Below are positions 7,078-13,721 of a stretch of DNA of 14,617 bases, in pieces (position 1 is the stretch's first letter; every line of letters starts with the position of its first letter). The notes beneath the pieces were generated by a model. The model did no database searches, had not been told where the DNA came from, and was given only the letters and a program-made list of their open reading frames with translations. The position numbers and the translations under genes were made by a program. Origin of the DNA: RGIG2041 sp045537695 (GTDB lineage Bacteria; Bacillota; Clostridia; UBA1381; UMGS1253); contig JAZSQB010000020.1 of NCBI GenBank assembly GCA_045537695.1, positions 1 through 14,617 of the forward strand, given 5' to 3'.

Positions 7078-7968
7078 ATGGAAAATACAAATTTCAAATC
7101 GGGGTTTGTGACCATCATCGGCAGCCCGAATGTCGGTAAATCGACACTTTTAAATCATATTGTGGGGCAGAAAATTGCCATCATTTCCAACAAACCGCAG
7201 ACGACGAGAAACACCATTCTTGCCATCTATTCCGACGAAAACCGGCAGATTGTGTTTACGGATACGCCGGGTATTCACAAGGCGCGCACAAAGCTTGGCG
7301 AATACATGGTGCGCGCGGCGAAGGAATCCGTCGACGAAATGGATGCGATTCTGTTTGTGATAGATGCGACACGTCCGGTCACGGATAATGACCGCGAAAT
7401 TGCGGAAAGTATCAAAAAAACAGGCATCCCTGCCATTTTGGTGCTCAACAAAATCGATTTGATGCACAAAGACGATTTGCTTCCGCTGATTGCTCAGTTC
7501 AGCCAGAGCGGTGATTTTAAGGCAATCATCCCCATCAGCGCCCTGCGCAGTAACGGCATCGACCTTTTATTAGACGAAATAACAGCACTGATGCCGGAGG
7601 GCATCGCATTTTATCCGGAAGAAATGGTTACCGACCAGCCAGAAAAGCAGATTGCCGCCGAAATCGTGCGCGAAAAGCTGTTGTGGCTGCTCGATAAAGA
7701 AGTGCCGCACGGCATTGCGATTGAAATTGAAAAAATGAAGGAAAAGGATAATATTACCGAAATCAGCGCGGTCATTTACTGCGAAAAGGCGTCGCACAAG
7801 GGCATTATCATCGGCAAAAACGGTGCACTGCTTAAAAAAGTCGGCGAAAAGGCGCGCATCGACATCGAGCGCATGCTCGACAAAAAAGTATTTTTAGAGC
7901 TGTGGGTCAAGGTAAAAAATGACTGGCGTAACAACAATTACTTAATTAAAAATTTTGGTTACGAATAA
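7078..7968 (+). CDS. era: GTPase Era, ribosome assembly
   Basis: This 296-aa protein has all the parts of Era: G1 GSPNVGKST (15-23), switch I with QTTRNTI (41-47), G3 DTPGIH (62-67), G4 NKID (124-127) and G5 SAL (about 155). A C-terminal KH domain has GKNG at 246-249, and the protein ends at LIKNFGYE. Era binds the 3' end of 16S rRNA and helps late 30S assembly, the same process as the preceding ybeY. The start is ATG 7078, with AACGAGG 7 bases upstream. Length is normal for the family (about 300 aa). It is evidently co-transcribed with phoH and ybeY. Confidence 0.98.
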   Translation: MENTNFKSGFVTIIGSPNVGKSTLLNHIVGQKIAIISNKPQTTRNTILAIYSDENRQIVFTDTPGIHKARTKLGEYMVRAAKESVDEMDAILFVIDATRPVTDNDREIAESIKKTGIPAILVLNKIDLMHKDDLLPLIAQFSQSGDFKAIIPISALRSNGIDLLLDEITALMPEGIAFYPEEMVTDQPEKQIAAEIVREKLLWLLDKEVPHGIAIEIEKMKEKDNITEISAVIYCEKASHKGIIIGKNGALLKKVGEKARIDIERMLDKKVFLELWVKVKNDWRNNNYLIKNFGYE

Positions 7969-8028
7969 TAAATCGCGTGAAAGCAAACCCTAACAATGCA
8001 CTTAAAATTTTGCATAAAGGGGACGAAA

Positions 8029-8133
8029 ATGATGCTTTCAGAATTTATGTGGGAACGGTTTTTAAGCTCCGGCGCAATAGACGATTATCTTGTATTTAAA
8101 GAAACAACTGCGAACCCTTCACACGATGTGTGA
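8029..8133 (+). CDS. yqzL: YqzL-like small protein
   Basis: This is a 34-codon gene between era and recO, where B. subtilis has yqzL. It begins with two ATGs (8029 and 8032) preceded by AAAGGGGA. The peptide MLSEFMWERFLSSGAIDDYL then VFKE has the family pattern as I recall it, a Phe/Trp-containing start followed by a G-x-hydrophobic-D-x-YL-x-x-KE motif. The function of YqzL is unknown. Its last codons and stop (TGA 8131-8133) form the right half of a strong terminator-like hairpin. Position and motif together make it convincing despite the length. Confidence 0.82.
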   Translation: MMLSEFMWERFLSSGAIDDYLVFKETTANPSHDV

Positions 8134-8147
8134 GGGGTTTGGTTTTT
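8113..8147 (+). terminator. Terminator-like hairpin overlapping the yqzL stop, before recO
   Basis: AACCCTTCACAC (8113-8124) and GTGTGAGGGGTT (8128-8139) form a 12-bp stem with one G-T pair and a GAT loop. TGG and TTTTT (8143-8147) follow. The yqzL TGA lies in the stem, so translating ribosomes would block folding. The recO ribosome-binding site begins at 8149, so recO expression must rely on read-through of this structure or on an unseen promoter. Confidence 0.65.
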
Positions 8148-8163
8148 GAAAGGTGGTGTACAT

Positions 8164-8898
8164 ATGGAGCCGATACAGACAAACGCACTCGTCATCCGAA
8201 CGCAAAATTACGGCGAAGCAGACAGAATCCTGACGCTGTTCACAAAAGAGTACGGCATTGTCAGCGCCATGGCGAAGGGCGCGCGAAAATTTAAAAGCCA
8301 TCAGGCGGGCGCAACACAGCTGTTCTGCTACGGTCGCTTTAATTTGGTAAGCGGCAAAAATATGTATACCCTACGCGGTGCCGTTTGCGAGGAAAGCTTT
8401 TTTACCGTATCGGCTTCCATCGAAAATTTAGCACTTGCGCAGTATTTCTGCGACCTTGCCTATCTGACCACCGGTCCGGAAAATCCGGACGAAGGCGTGC
8501 TGTCGCTTTTACTCAACACCCTCTACCTGTTGTCGAAAAACACGAAAGCCCCTGCCCTGCTCAAGGCGGTGTATGAACTGAAGCTGTGCACCCAAACCGG
8601 CTTTATGCCCAATGTGCACTGCTGTATGCGCTGCGGCAACACTGAGGATATAAACGGCTTCTCCCCTGCCATGGGCGGCACGTTGTGCGCCAGCTGTAGC
8701 GCAGCAGACCACATTGCCCTTGCCGCACCTACCCTGCAGGCGCTCCGTTTCATCATTGATGCGCCGCTCAGCGCCAGCTTTAACTTCAGACTAAAAGACA
8801 CGCTTTTGTGCGAATTGTCTAAAATATGCGAAAAATTTATTTTGTTCAATGTGGATAATTACCCAAAGAGTCTGGATTATTATAAAAAAATCCAATAA
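8164..8898 (+). CDS. recO: DNA repair protein RecO
   Basis: This 244-aa protein has the RecO layout. An N-terminal OB-fold comes first (TNALVIRTQNYGEADRILTL, then FTKEYGIVSAMAKGARK, about 6-42). A helical part follows, with a zinc-finger-like set C154-x2-C157 and C175-x2-C178. RecO works with RecF and RecR to load RecA on SSB-coated single-stranded DNA and to anneal strands. I chose ATG 8164, with AAAGGTGG upstream. An in-frame TTG at 8146 lies in the terminator T-tract and is rejected. Position after era and yqzL is the usual Firmicute order. Length is normal. Confidence 0.96.
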   Translation: MEPIQTNALVIRTQNYGEADRILTLFTKEYGIVSAMAKGARKFKSHQAGATQLFCYGRFNLVSGKNMYTLRGAVCEESFFTVSASIENLALAQYFCDLAYLTTGPENPDEGVLSLLLNTLYLLSKNTKAPALLKAVYELKLCTQTGFMPNVHCCMRCGNTEDINGFSPAMGGTLCASCSAADHIALAAPTLQALRFIIDAPLSASFNFRLKDTLLCELSKICEKFILFNVDNYPKSLDYYKKIQ

Positions 8899-8922
8899 AT
8901 TTGAATTTTTTTGCAAAAAACG

Positions 8923-8946
8923 CTTTACTAATTTACCATAGTAAAG
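8923..8946. promoter_or_regulatory. Perfect dyad inside the ABC operon promoter, probable operator
   Basis: CTTTACTA (8923-8930) and its exact reverse complement TAGTAAAG (8939-8946) are separated by 8 bases (ATTTACCA). The dyad covers the -35 and the whole spacer and ends at the base before the -10, the classic place for a repressor that blocks RNA polymerase. The regulator is not encoded nearby and I cannot name it with confidence. An amino acid-responsive repressor would fit the operon. Confidence 0.6.
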
Positions 8947-8952
8947 TATAAT
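8924..8952 (+). promoter_or_regulatory. SigA-type promoter of the amino acid ABC operon
   Basis: TTTACT (8924-8929) and a perfect TATAAT (8947-8952) are 17 bases apart, with an A+T-rich stretch upstream (8881-8920). Transcription would start near 8959, giving a leader of about 38 nt before the lipoprotein ATG at 8997. Confidence 0.72.
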
Positions 8953-8996
8953 AAGCCTACAGCAATAAAAATGCTATTTTTTAGGAGGGTTTTTAA

Positions 8997-9785
8997 ATGA
9001 AAAAGACATGTACAATTTTACTGGCACTTGTAATGGTGCTGAGCATGGTACTCACAGGTTGCGGCGACGAGCCGGCTGTACAGGCAGATTCCGAGTACAT
9101 CCAGGCAAACGGCGAAATGGTTGTTGGTATGACAGTTTATGCGCCGATGAACTTCAAGGCTGAAGACGGTTCCTGGACCGGTTTTGATACAGAGCTGACA
9201 AACGCTGTATGCGAAAAGCTCGGTATCAAAGCAAACTTCGTTGAAATCGACTGGGACAACAAGTTCCCTGCACTCAGCTCCAAGAGCATCGACTGTATCT
9301 GGAACGGTATGACCATCACAGATGAAGTTAAGCTCAACGCTGACGTTTCCAAGGCATACGTTAAGAATGCACAGATTGTTGTTATGAAGAAGGACGCCGT
9401 TGCCAACTACACAGATGTAGAAAGCATGAAGGACTTAAAGTTCGTGGCTGAATCCGGTTCTGCCGGCGAAGCTGCAATCGCTGATAATGGTTTGAATGCA
9501 AACTACGTTGCAGTTCCGGCACAGACAGATGCACTGCTCGAAGTAATGAGCGGCTCTGCTGACGCTTGCGTAATCGATATCACGATGGCAAACGCTATGA
9601 CAGGCGAAGGCACAAGCTACGCTGACCTCGCTTCCGGCATCGAGCTGACAAGCGAAGAATACGGTATTGCATTCCGCAAGGGTTCTGACATGACAGAGAA
9701 GGTAAACGCTATCTTAGACGAGCTCAAGGCTGACGGTACTTTGGATGCACTCGCAGAGAAGTACAGCCTGACACTCGCCTTCTAA
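8997..9785 (+). CDS. Polar amino acid ABC transporter, substrate-binding lipoprotein
   Basis: This 262-aa protein has a lipoprotein signal peptide (Lys-Lys start, hydrophobic core, lipobox LTGC with Cys22). A family 3 solute-binding domain (SBP_bac_3) follows. Recognisable points are MVVGMTVYAPMNF (about 40-52), the GSWTGFDTEL segment, DCIWNGMTIT and the C-terminal ILDELKADGTLDALAEKY pattern. It captures an amino acid outside the cell and delivers it to the permease encoded next. The exact ligand (for example glutamine, cystine, arginine or histidine) cannot be read from the sequence. A very strong AGGAGGG lies 7 bases before the ATG, and codon choice looks restricted, both fitting high expression. 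A long hairpin follows the gene. Confidence 0.94.
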   Translation: MKKTCTILLALVMVLSMVLTGCGDEPAVQADSEYIQANGEMVVGMTVYAPMNFKAEDGSWTGFDTELTNAVCEKLGIKANFVEIDWDNKFPALSSKSIDCIWNGMTITDEVKLNADVSKAYVKNAQIVVMKKDAVANYTDVESMKDLKFVAESGSAGEAAIADNGLNANYVAVPAQTDALLEVMSGSADACVIDITMANAMTGEGTSYADLASGIELTSEEYGIAFRKGSDMTEKVNAILDELKADGTLDALAEKYSLTLAF

Positions 9786-9820
9786 TCCAAGCGAATCTGA
9801 ACTCTAAACGAACACAATAT

Positions 9821-9853
9821 AAATTAGAAGGCATACCTTATGCCTTCTAATTT
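9821..9853 (+). terminator. Intercistronic hairpin between lipoprotein and permease genes
   Basis: AAATTAGAAGGCATA (9821-9835) and TATGCCTTCTAATTT (9839-9853) form a perfect 15-bp stem with a 3-base loop, followed by GTTGTTT. The U-tract is imperfect, so it probably acts as a leaky terminator or an mRNA-stabilising 3' structure. Either would keep the binding protein more abundant than the membrane and ATPase subunits. Confidence 0.7.
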
Positions 9854-9881
9854 GTTGTTTAATACATAAGGGGTACGAACC

Positions 9882-10592
9882 ATGCAGCAATTTCTTCAAG
9901 TTAATTTAAGCCTGATGGAAGGCTTTTTCACCACATTACGTATATTTTTCCTGACGCTGCTTTGCGCGTTGCCGCTCGGTTTGATTATCAGTTTCGGCTC
10001 GATGAGCAAATTCAAACCGCTTAAGTGGCTCGTCAAAACCGTCATCTGGATTATCCGCGGCACACCGCTGATGCTCCAACTGATTGCCATTTACTACGGA
10101 CCGGGTCTGATTGGCGTTTGGGCGCAAAAGCTCATCGTGGCGGGGGCAGACAATGTGTTTTTCCATTGGCTGGCTTCCTGGCACGTGTTTGACCGTTTCC
10201 TGGCGCTGATGATTGCATTTGTTGTCAACTACGCCTGCTATTTCTCCGAAATCTTCCGCGGCGGCATTGAATCCATTCCGCGCGGACAGTATGAGGCAGG
10301 TCAGGTGCTTGGCATGACCAAAACGCAGGTCTTTTTCAAGGTCGTTTTAATGCAGGTAATCAAGCGCATTGTACCGCCGATGAGTAACGAAATCATCACG
10401 CTTGTGAAGGATACTTCCCTCGCTCGCGTCGTTATGGTTTACGAAGTGCTTTGGAACGCACAGCGCTTTATTAAGTCCGACGGACTTTTGTGGCCGCTGT
10501 TCTACACCGCAGTATTCTATCTGCTCTTCTGCGGCATACTGACGCTGCTGTTTGGCTGGATTGAAAAGAAAATGGACTACTACAAGGGCTAA
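9882..10592 (+). CDS. Polar amino acid ABC transporter, permease
   Basis: This 236-aa membrane protein is of the HisM/GlnP type (His/Glu/Gln/Arg/opine family). It has several hydrophobic spans: about 15-38, 54-80, 105-122, 185-190 (weak) and 205-226. RGTPLMLQL (59-67) is the usual family segment. The cytoplasmic EAA loop (EAGQVLGMTKTQVFFKVVL, starting at 138) contacts the ATPase. It forms the channel for the amino acid bound by the upstream lipoprotein. ATG 9882 has AAGGGG 8 bases upstream. The segment after SLARV is slightly unusual (VMVYEVLWNAQRF), but the protein is complete and normal in length. Confidence 0.94.
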   Translation: MQQFLQVNLSLMEGFFTTLRIFFLTLLCALPLGLIISFGSMSKFKPLKWLVKTVIWIIRGTPLMLQLIAIYYGPGLIGVWAQKLIVAGADNVFFHWLASWHVFDRFLALMIAFVVNYACYFSEIFRGGIESIPRGQYEAGQVLGMTKTQVFFKVVLMQVIKRIVPPMSNEIITLVKDTSLARVVMVYEVLWNAQRFIKSDGLLWPLFYTAVFYLLFCGILTLLFGWIEKKMDYYKG

Positions 10593-10605
10593 GGAGGTGA
10601 CGCTT

Positions 10606-11388
10606 GTGCATATTTTGGAAGTAAAGAATTTATTTAAAAGCTTTGGGAAAACCGAAGTCTTAAAGGGCGTCAACTTCACCCTCGACCAGGGAGAGGTTTT
10701 GGCAATTATCGGCTCCTCGGGTAGCGGTAAAACAACGCTTTTGCGCTGTTTGAACTTTTTGGAGCGCGCCGATAAGGGGCAGATTATCGTCGGTGACAAG
10801 GTTGTATTTGATGCTGCCGAACCCGAAGCAAGTGCCAAAGAGACACGCAAAAAACAACTCTCCTTCGGTATGGTGTTTCAGTCGTTTAATCTGTTTCCGC
10901 AGTACAATGTACTTGAAAACGTAACACTGGCACCGCTTCTGCACGCAAAGGAAGATAAAAATTACGCAAAACAAAAAAAAGAAATCCACGCAGAAATTGA
11001 AGCAACCGCAAAACAGCTCATCGCCCGCGTCGGCTTGTCAGAAAAGCTGGAAAACTATCCGTGCCAGCTCTCCGGCGGTCAGCAGCAGCGTGTAGCGATT
11101 GCACGTGCGCTTGCAATGAAACCGGAAATTCTCTGCTTCGACGAGCCAACCAGTGCGCTCGATCCGGAGCTGACCGGTGAAGTATTAAAGGTTATCCGCG
11201 GCCTCAAATCCTCGGACTCCACTATGATTGTTGTTACGCACGAAATGGAATTTGCCAGAAGCGTTGCCGATAAGGTCATCTTTATGGCAAACGGTGTCAT
11301 CGAAGAATGCGGCACACCGGAAGAGGTATTTGACCATCCGCAAAGTCCGAAAACGCAGGCCTTCTTAAATAAAATTACGGAAATTTAA
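10606..11388 (+). CDS. Polar amino acid ABC transporter, ATP-binding protein
   Basis: This 260-aa ATPase has every nucleotide-binding motif: Walker A GSSGSGKTT (36-44), Q-loop Gln92 in MVFQSFNLFP, signature LSGGQ (155-159), Walker B ILCFDEP (Asp179, Glu180), D-loop SALDPE and H-loop His212. It resembles GlnQ/HisP-type ATPases and powers the permease encoded 13 bases upstream. I chose GTG 10606 because AAGGAGGTGA (10591-10600) ends 5 bases before it. The longer frame from 10552 overlaps the permease and is rejected. An insertion of charged, Lys-rich residues (about 112-130, KEDKNYAKQKKE) lies between the Q-loop and the signature. Confidence 0.96.
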   Translation: MHILEVKNLFKSFGKTEVLKGVNFTLDQGEVLAIIGSSGSGKTTLLRCLNFLERADKGQIIVGDKVVFDAAEPEASAKETRKKQLSFGMVFQSFNLFPQYNVLENVTLAPLLHAKEDKNYAKQKKEIHAEIEATAKQLIARVGLSEKLENYPCQLSGGQQQRVAIARALAMKPEILCFDEPTSALDPELTGEVLKVIRGLKSSDSTMIVVTHEMEFARSVADKVIFMANGVIEECGTPEEVFDHPQSPKTQAFLNKITEI

Positions 11389-11407
11389 AGAGAAACGAGG
11401 TAGAGTC

Positions 11408-11896
11408 ATGAAAAGACGCGATAAAATTAATTACTATTTAGACATTGCGCAGACCGTTGCGAAACGCGGCACCTGCATGCGCCGCAAATTCGGCTGCATT
11501 ATCGTACAAAATGACGAAATTATTTCTACCGGGTATGCCGGCGCACCGCGCGGCAGACAGAATTGTAATGAAATGGGAAGCTGTGTGCGCGAAAAACTGC
11601 AGATTCCGCGCGGGCAGCGTTATGAATTATGCCGCAGCGTGCACGCAGAAGCCAATGCCATCATCAGCGCACCGCGCAAGGATATGATCGGCGCAACGCT
11701 GTATATGGCGTGCATCCATCCGGACACCGGCGAGGTGTTGCCGGATACAAATTCCTGTTCGATGTGCAAGCGTATGATTATCAATGCAGGCATTGAAAAG
11801 GTCATTGTCCGTGACGACGAAAACAATTATCGCATCTGCATGGTGCAGGATTGGATTGACAACGACGATTCATTGGATTTGCACGAAGGGTATTGA
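11408..11896 (+). CDS. dCMP/cytidine deaminase family protein
   Basis: This 162-aa protein has the zinc-dependent deaminase signature: HAE (His79, Ala80, Glu81) and CSMC (Cys117, Cys120). Those residues form the metal and proton-shuttle site. The N-terminal GCIIVQNDEIISTGYAGAPRG segment is the usual dCMP deaminase strand. Such enzymes convert dCMP to dUMP for thymidylate synthesis (ComEB-like). The Pro that normally precedes the first Cys (PCxxC) is Ser here. I recall NSCSMCKRM as typical of a clostridial subgroup, so activity is likely, but the substrate could differ. Additional cysteines (NCNEMGSC, YELC) may hold a second zinc. It lies 19 bases after the ATPase gene with GAGGTAGAG before the ATG, so it is probably co-transcribed with the transporter. 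Confidence 0.88.
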   Translation: MKRRDKINYYLDIAQTVAKRGTCMRRKFGCIIVQNDEIISTGYAGAPRGRQNCNEMGSCVREKLQIPRGQRYELCRSVHAEANAIISAPRKDMIGATLYMACIHPDTGEVLPDTNSCSMCKRMIINAGIEKVIVRDDENNYRICMVQDWIDNDDSLDLHEGY

Positions 11897-11930
11897 TTAA
11901 AAACAACCTGTATCCTTCCCACAAACAAAC

Positions 11931-11955
11931 AAGGACATCCAAAAAGGATGTCCTT
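11931..11955 (+). terminator. Terminator of the ABC/deaminase operon
   Basis: AAGGACATCC (11931-11940) and GGATGTCCTT (11946-11955) form a 10-bp perfect stem with an AAAAA loop, followed by ATATATTT. On the other strand the stem is followed by TTGTTTGTTTG, so it could also act on transcripts arriving from the leftward genes on its right. Confidence 0.75.
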
Positions 11956-12092
11956 ATATATTTGCTAAGAAATTCACAAGTCGTAATCGCAAGGCCGGAA
12001 TGTCCGTAGGAAAAAGGAAGATCAAAAACTGCCCCTTACTGCTGAATTTTCAGATAGTATAATAAGGCTGCCCTTGTAATTTTGTGCGTGGG
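11956..12092. other. Convergent intergenic gap
   Basis: This gap lies between the rightward ABC/deaminase operon and the leftward candidate toxin/immunity genes. I see no open frame worth reporting. A TATAAT at 12058-12063 has no good -35 partner and no gene in front of it. CTGAAAATTCAG (12042-12053) is a tiny dyad near the 3' end of the leftward unit and too weak to call a terminator. Confidence 0.4.
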
Positions 12093-12461
12093 TTACCTCA
12101 AATCATGCCCTTGTTTTTTCTCAAATTTAAAATCTTGATTTATTAATTCTTCGAAAGTCGCATCAAGAAGTGCACAAAACTCTTGTTCACCAACCTGTAA
12201 TACAAGGTTATTTTCTTTCATATATTCAGCAATTTGATATCGCACATCATCGTCCAACTCCAATAAACGCCTATACTTTCCGGACGGATGAAGAAATACC
12301 ATATAATCTGCTGTATCGTTAGGGGTTATTTCAATCGTTGCATAATCTTTCACCGCACGAACAGGCACCTGTGAAAGCATATAGAAAAGCACCCCACCTG
12401 CCACTATGACAAGCACAAGCAATAGGATAGTAATGTTTCTGAGTATTTTCAAAACTCGCAT
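12093..12461 (-). CDS. Small single-span membrane protein, candidate immunity protein
   Basis: I do not recognise this 122-aa protein. A short basic start (MRVLKILRN) leads into one strong hydrophobic helix (about 9-30), without a lipobox or a clear cleavage site. A soluble domain of about 90 residues follows, rich in Asp/Glu (DDDVRYQIAEYMKENNLVL, then EQEFCALLDATFEELINQD), probably facing outward. ATG 12461 has a very strong AAGGAGG, which overlaps the stop of the gene before it. The 12-nt gap indicates co-expression with the Cys-motif protein upstream. A membrane-anchored partner directly behind a papain-like candidate toxin is the position of an immunity protein; that role is inference from context only. 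Confidence 0.75.
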   Translation of the reverse strand: MRVLKILRNITILLLVLVIVAGGVLFYMLSQVPVRAVKDYATIEITPNDTADYMVFLHPSGKYRRLLELDDDVRYQIAEYMKENNLVLQVGEQEFCALLDATFEELINQDFKFEKKQGHDLR

Positions 12462-12473
12462 TATTTTTCCTCC

Positions 12474-13121
12474 TTAATCTGTAAATCGAGGTCCACCATT
12501 ATAAGTCACAATGCCATTTGACCCATCAAAGTTTAACAATACCCCTCCGCTGGCGAATTTCAAATCTTGCGCTGCATCTGACGGCGTATATCCATAATAA
12601 CGTCCCATTGACGCTACCGCTAAAGTAGCTGCCTCGGGGGGCAACCAAGATGGTAACGAATCATAAGTTGATATTTGTTCTTCAATATTATTGGGTAAAG
12701 TCCACTGATGTTCTGTGATAGGCATCAGGGTTCCTTGAGATTGTCCGGCATGCGCCAATACTTCAAGAGCGAAATTGACACAATTATTTTTTTCTATATG
12801 ATAGTCGTTCTTGGCGTTTAAAATGCTGTTTGTCTTGCTTTTCAGCATATCGCGCAGCTGCCTTTGCTCTTCGGATATGCCGTAGAGCTGCTTGTTAAAA
12901 GCTCTGTCCTGCAAGGACGGAAAGCCGCTGTTTTTCAGAAAGCTCTGCGTCTTGCTTTGATTATCCTTCGAATAAAGGTAATCCACGGCAGAATCCGCAA
13001 CCGCATCATCGTCAAAGATACTTGTGTGCGTAGGCTTCTCTTTGAGTTTAGTATACTCCTTTTTTCTGATTTTGTCCAGTAGGGAATTTTCGTCGAGGTC
13101 TTTTAGATTGTTAAATTTCAT
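12474..13121 (-). CDS. Papain-like (NNC motif) protein, candidate orphan toxin module
   Basis: This 215-aa protein has no signal peptide or membrane segment and is charged in its first 100 residues. Residues about 107-125 contain YHIEKNNCVNFALEVLAHAG with Cys114. This is the nucleophile segment seen in permuted NlpC/P60-papain-like domains, where the usual form is Y-x-hydrophobic-x-x-NNC-x-hydrophobic, then xxVLxxAG. The upstream half of such domains (GHxA with the catalytic His) is not found, so this may be a partial or orphan domain. The C-terminus is Gly/Asn-rich and ends GGPRFTD. I chose ATG 13121, preceded by AGAGGA 13 bases upstream (rather far). In-frame alternatives are ATG 13148, which would be almost leaderless, and TTG 13166, which lies upstream of the predicted transcription start. 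Function is not established. Confidence 0.72.
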   Translation of the reverse strand: MKFNNLKDLDENSLLDKIRKKEYTKLKEKPTHTSIFDDDAVADSAVDYLYSKDNQSKTQSFLKNSGFPSLQDRAFNKQLYGISEEQRQLRDMLKSKTNSILNAKNDYHIEKNNCVNFALEVLAHAGQSQGTLMPITEHQWTLPNNIEEQISTYDSLPSWLPPEAATLAVASMGRYYGYTPSDAAQDLKFASGGVLLNFDGSNGIVTYNGGPRFTD

Positions 13122-13154
13122 AATTATGATTTTTTCCTCTAATTTCATGGCATA

Positions 13155-13163
13155 ATTGTAGCA
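13155..13163 (-). promoter_or_regulatory. Extended -10 promoter of the orphan toxin pair
   Basis: On the minus strand TGC is followed directly by TACAAT, an extended -10 element. No good -35 box stands 16-18 bases upstream (AGTAGT at that place), so it would be an extended-10-type promoter. Together with the terminator at 13201-13232 it makes genes 12093-13121 an independent unit, with a start near 13148. Confidence 0.5.
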
Positions 13164-13200
13164 CAAAAATAAGGTTTACTACTATCAACCTGCAACCACA

Positions 13201-13232
13201 AAAAAGCAGAACTGCTGGCAGTTCTGCTTTTT
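13201..13232 (-). terminator. Strong bidirectional-type terminator
   Basis: AAAAAGCAGAACTG (13201-13214) and CAGTTCTGCTTTTT (13219-13232) form a 14-bp stem with a four-base loop. A-runs on one side and T-runs on the other make it a canonical terminator on either strand. Here it ends the leftward transcript containing the 136-aa membrane protein. Confidence 0.85.
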
Positions 13233-13299
13233 GGAGATTAATTTGATTTTAGAGTTTTGCAGTGTGTTGGGCTGTTGAATGCGCACGGAACATCTGATT

Positions 13300-13710
13300 T
13301 TACTTTGATTTAATGAAGCATTTTCTGATAATATGGAAAATCAACATTCCAAACAGCATGATGAGGATAGGAAAAACCGTATCAAAATATATCGACACCA
13401 TTACAGTTTCACTATCGGGATTGAAAAACAGTCCGGTGAAAACTCCCCAGTCGATATAGGTGATAAGAGCGTTTGAAGCGATCACAGCGATCGACATTAA
13501 AATACAGGGAAAGCTTTTCTTGCCTTTTTGGGCTATGAAAAATACATTGGTTGCAAGCAAATAGAGCGGAACGATCAATACGTTCATCCACATGCAAAAA
13601 TCACGTATACTCGTTCCAAGCAACAAGATGTCTTGGAATCCGTATTTCAAGGAAAACGGAAGGGCAATGATGTTTATAAAAACAGGTATAAAATACAGAA
13701 AAAAATACAT
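13300..13710 (-). CDS. Multi-spanning membrane protein, candidate immunity protein
   Basis: I do not recognise a family for this 136-aa protein. It is almost entirely hydrophobic, with about four membrane spans (residues roughly 2-22, 38-60, 68-85 and 105-130), a short basic loop QKGKKS between the second and third, and a basic C-terminal tail (RKCFIKSK). ATG 13710 has TAGGAG 8 bases upstream, overlapping the stop of the preceding gene, with 11 nt between them. It is followed by a strong terminator. Small polytopic proteins encoded right behind a large secreted protein with a C-terminal enzyme domain are often immunity proteins; here this is inferred from position alone. A transport or assembly role cannot be excluded. 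Confidence 0.78.
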   Translation of the reverse strand: MYFFLYFIPVFINIIALPFSLKYGFQDILLLGTSIRDFCMWMNVLIVPLYLLATNVFFIAQKGKKSFPCILMSIAVIASNALITYIDWGVFTGLFFNPDSETVMVSIYFDTVFPILIMLFGMLIFHIIRKCFIKSK

Positions 13711-13721
13711 TCTATCGTCTC

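Noticed and set aside
12036..12063. Rightward promoter with TATAAT at 12058
   Set aside because: The -35 candidate TTACTG is poor and no rightward gene follows.
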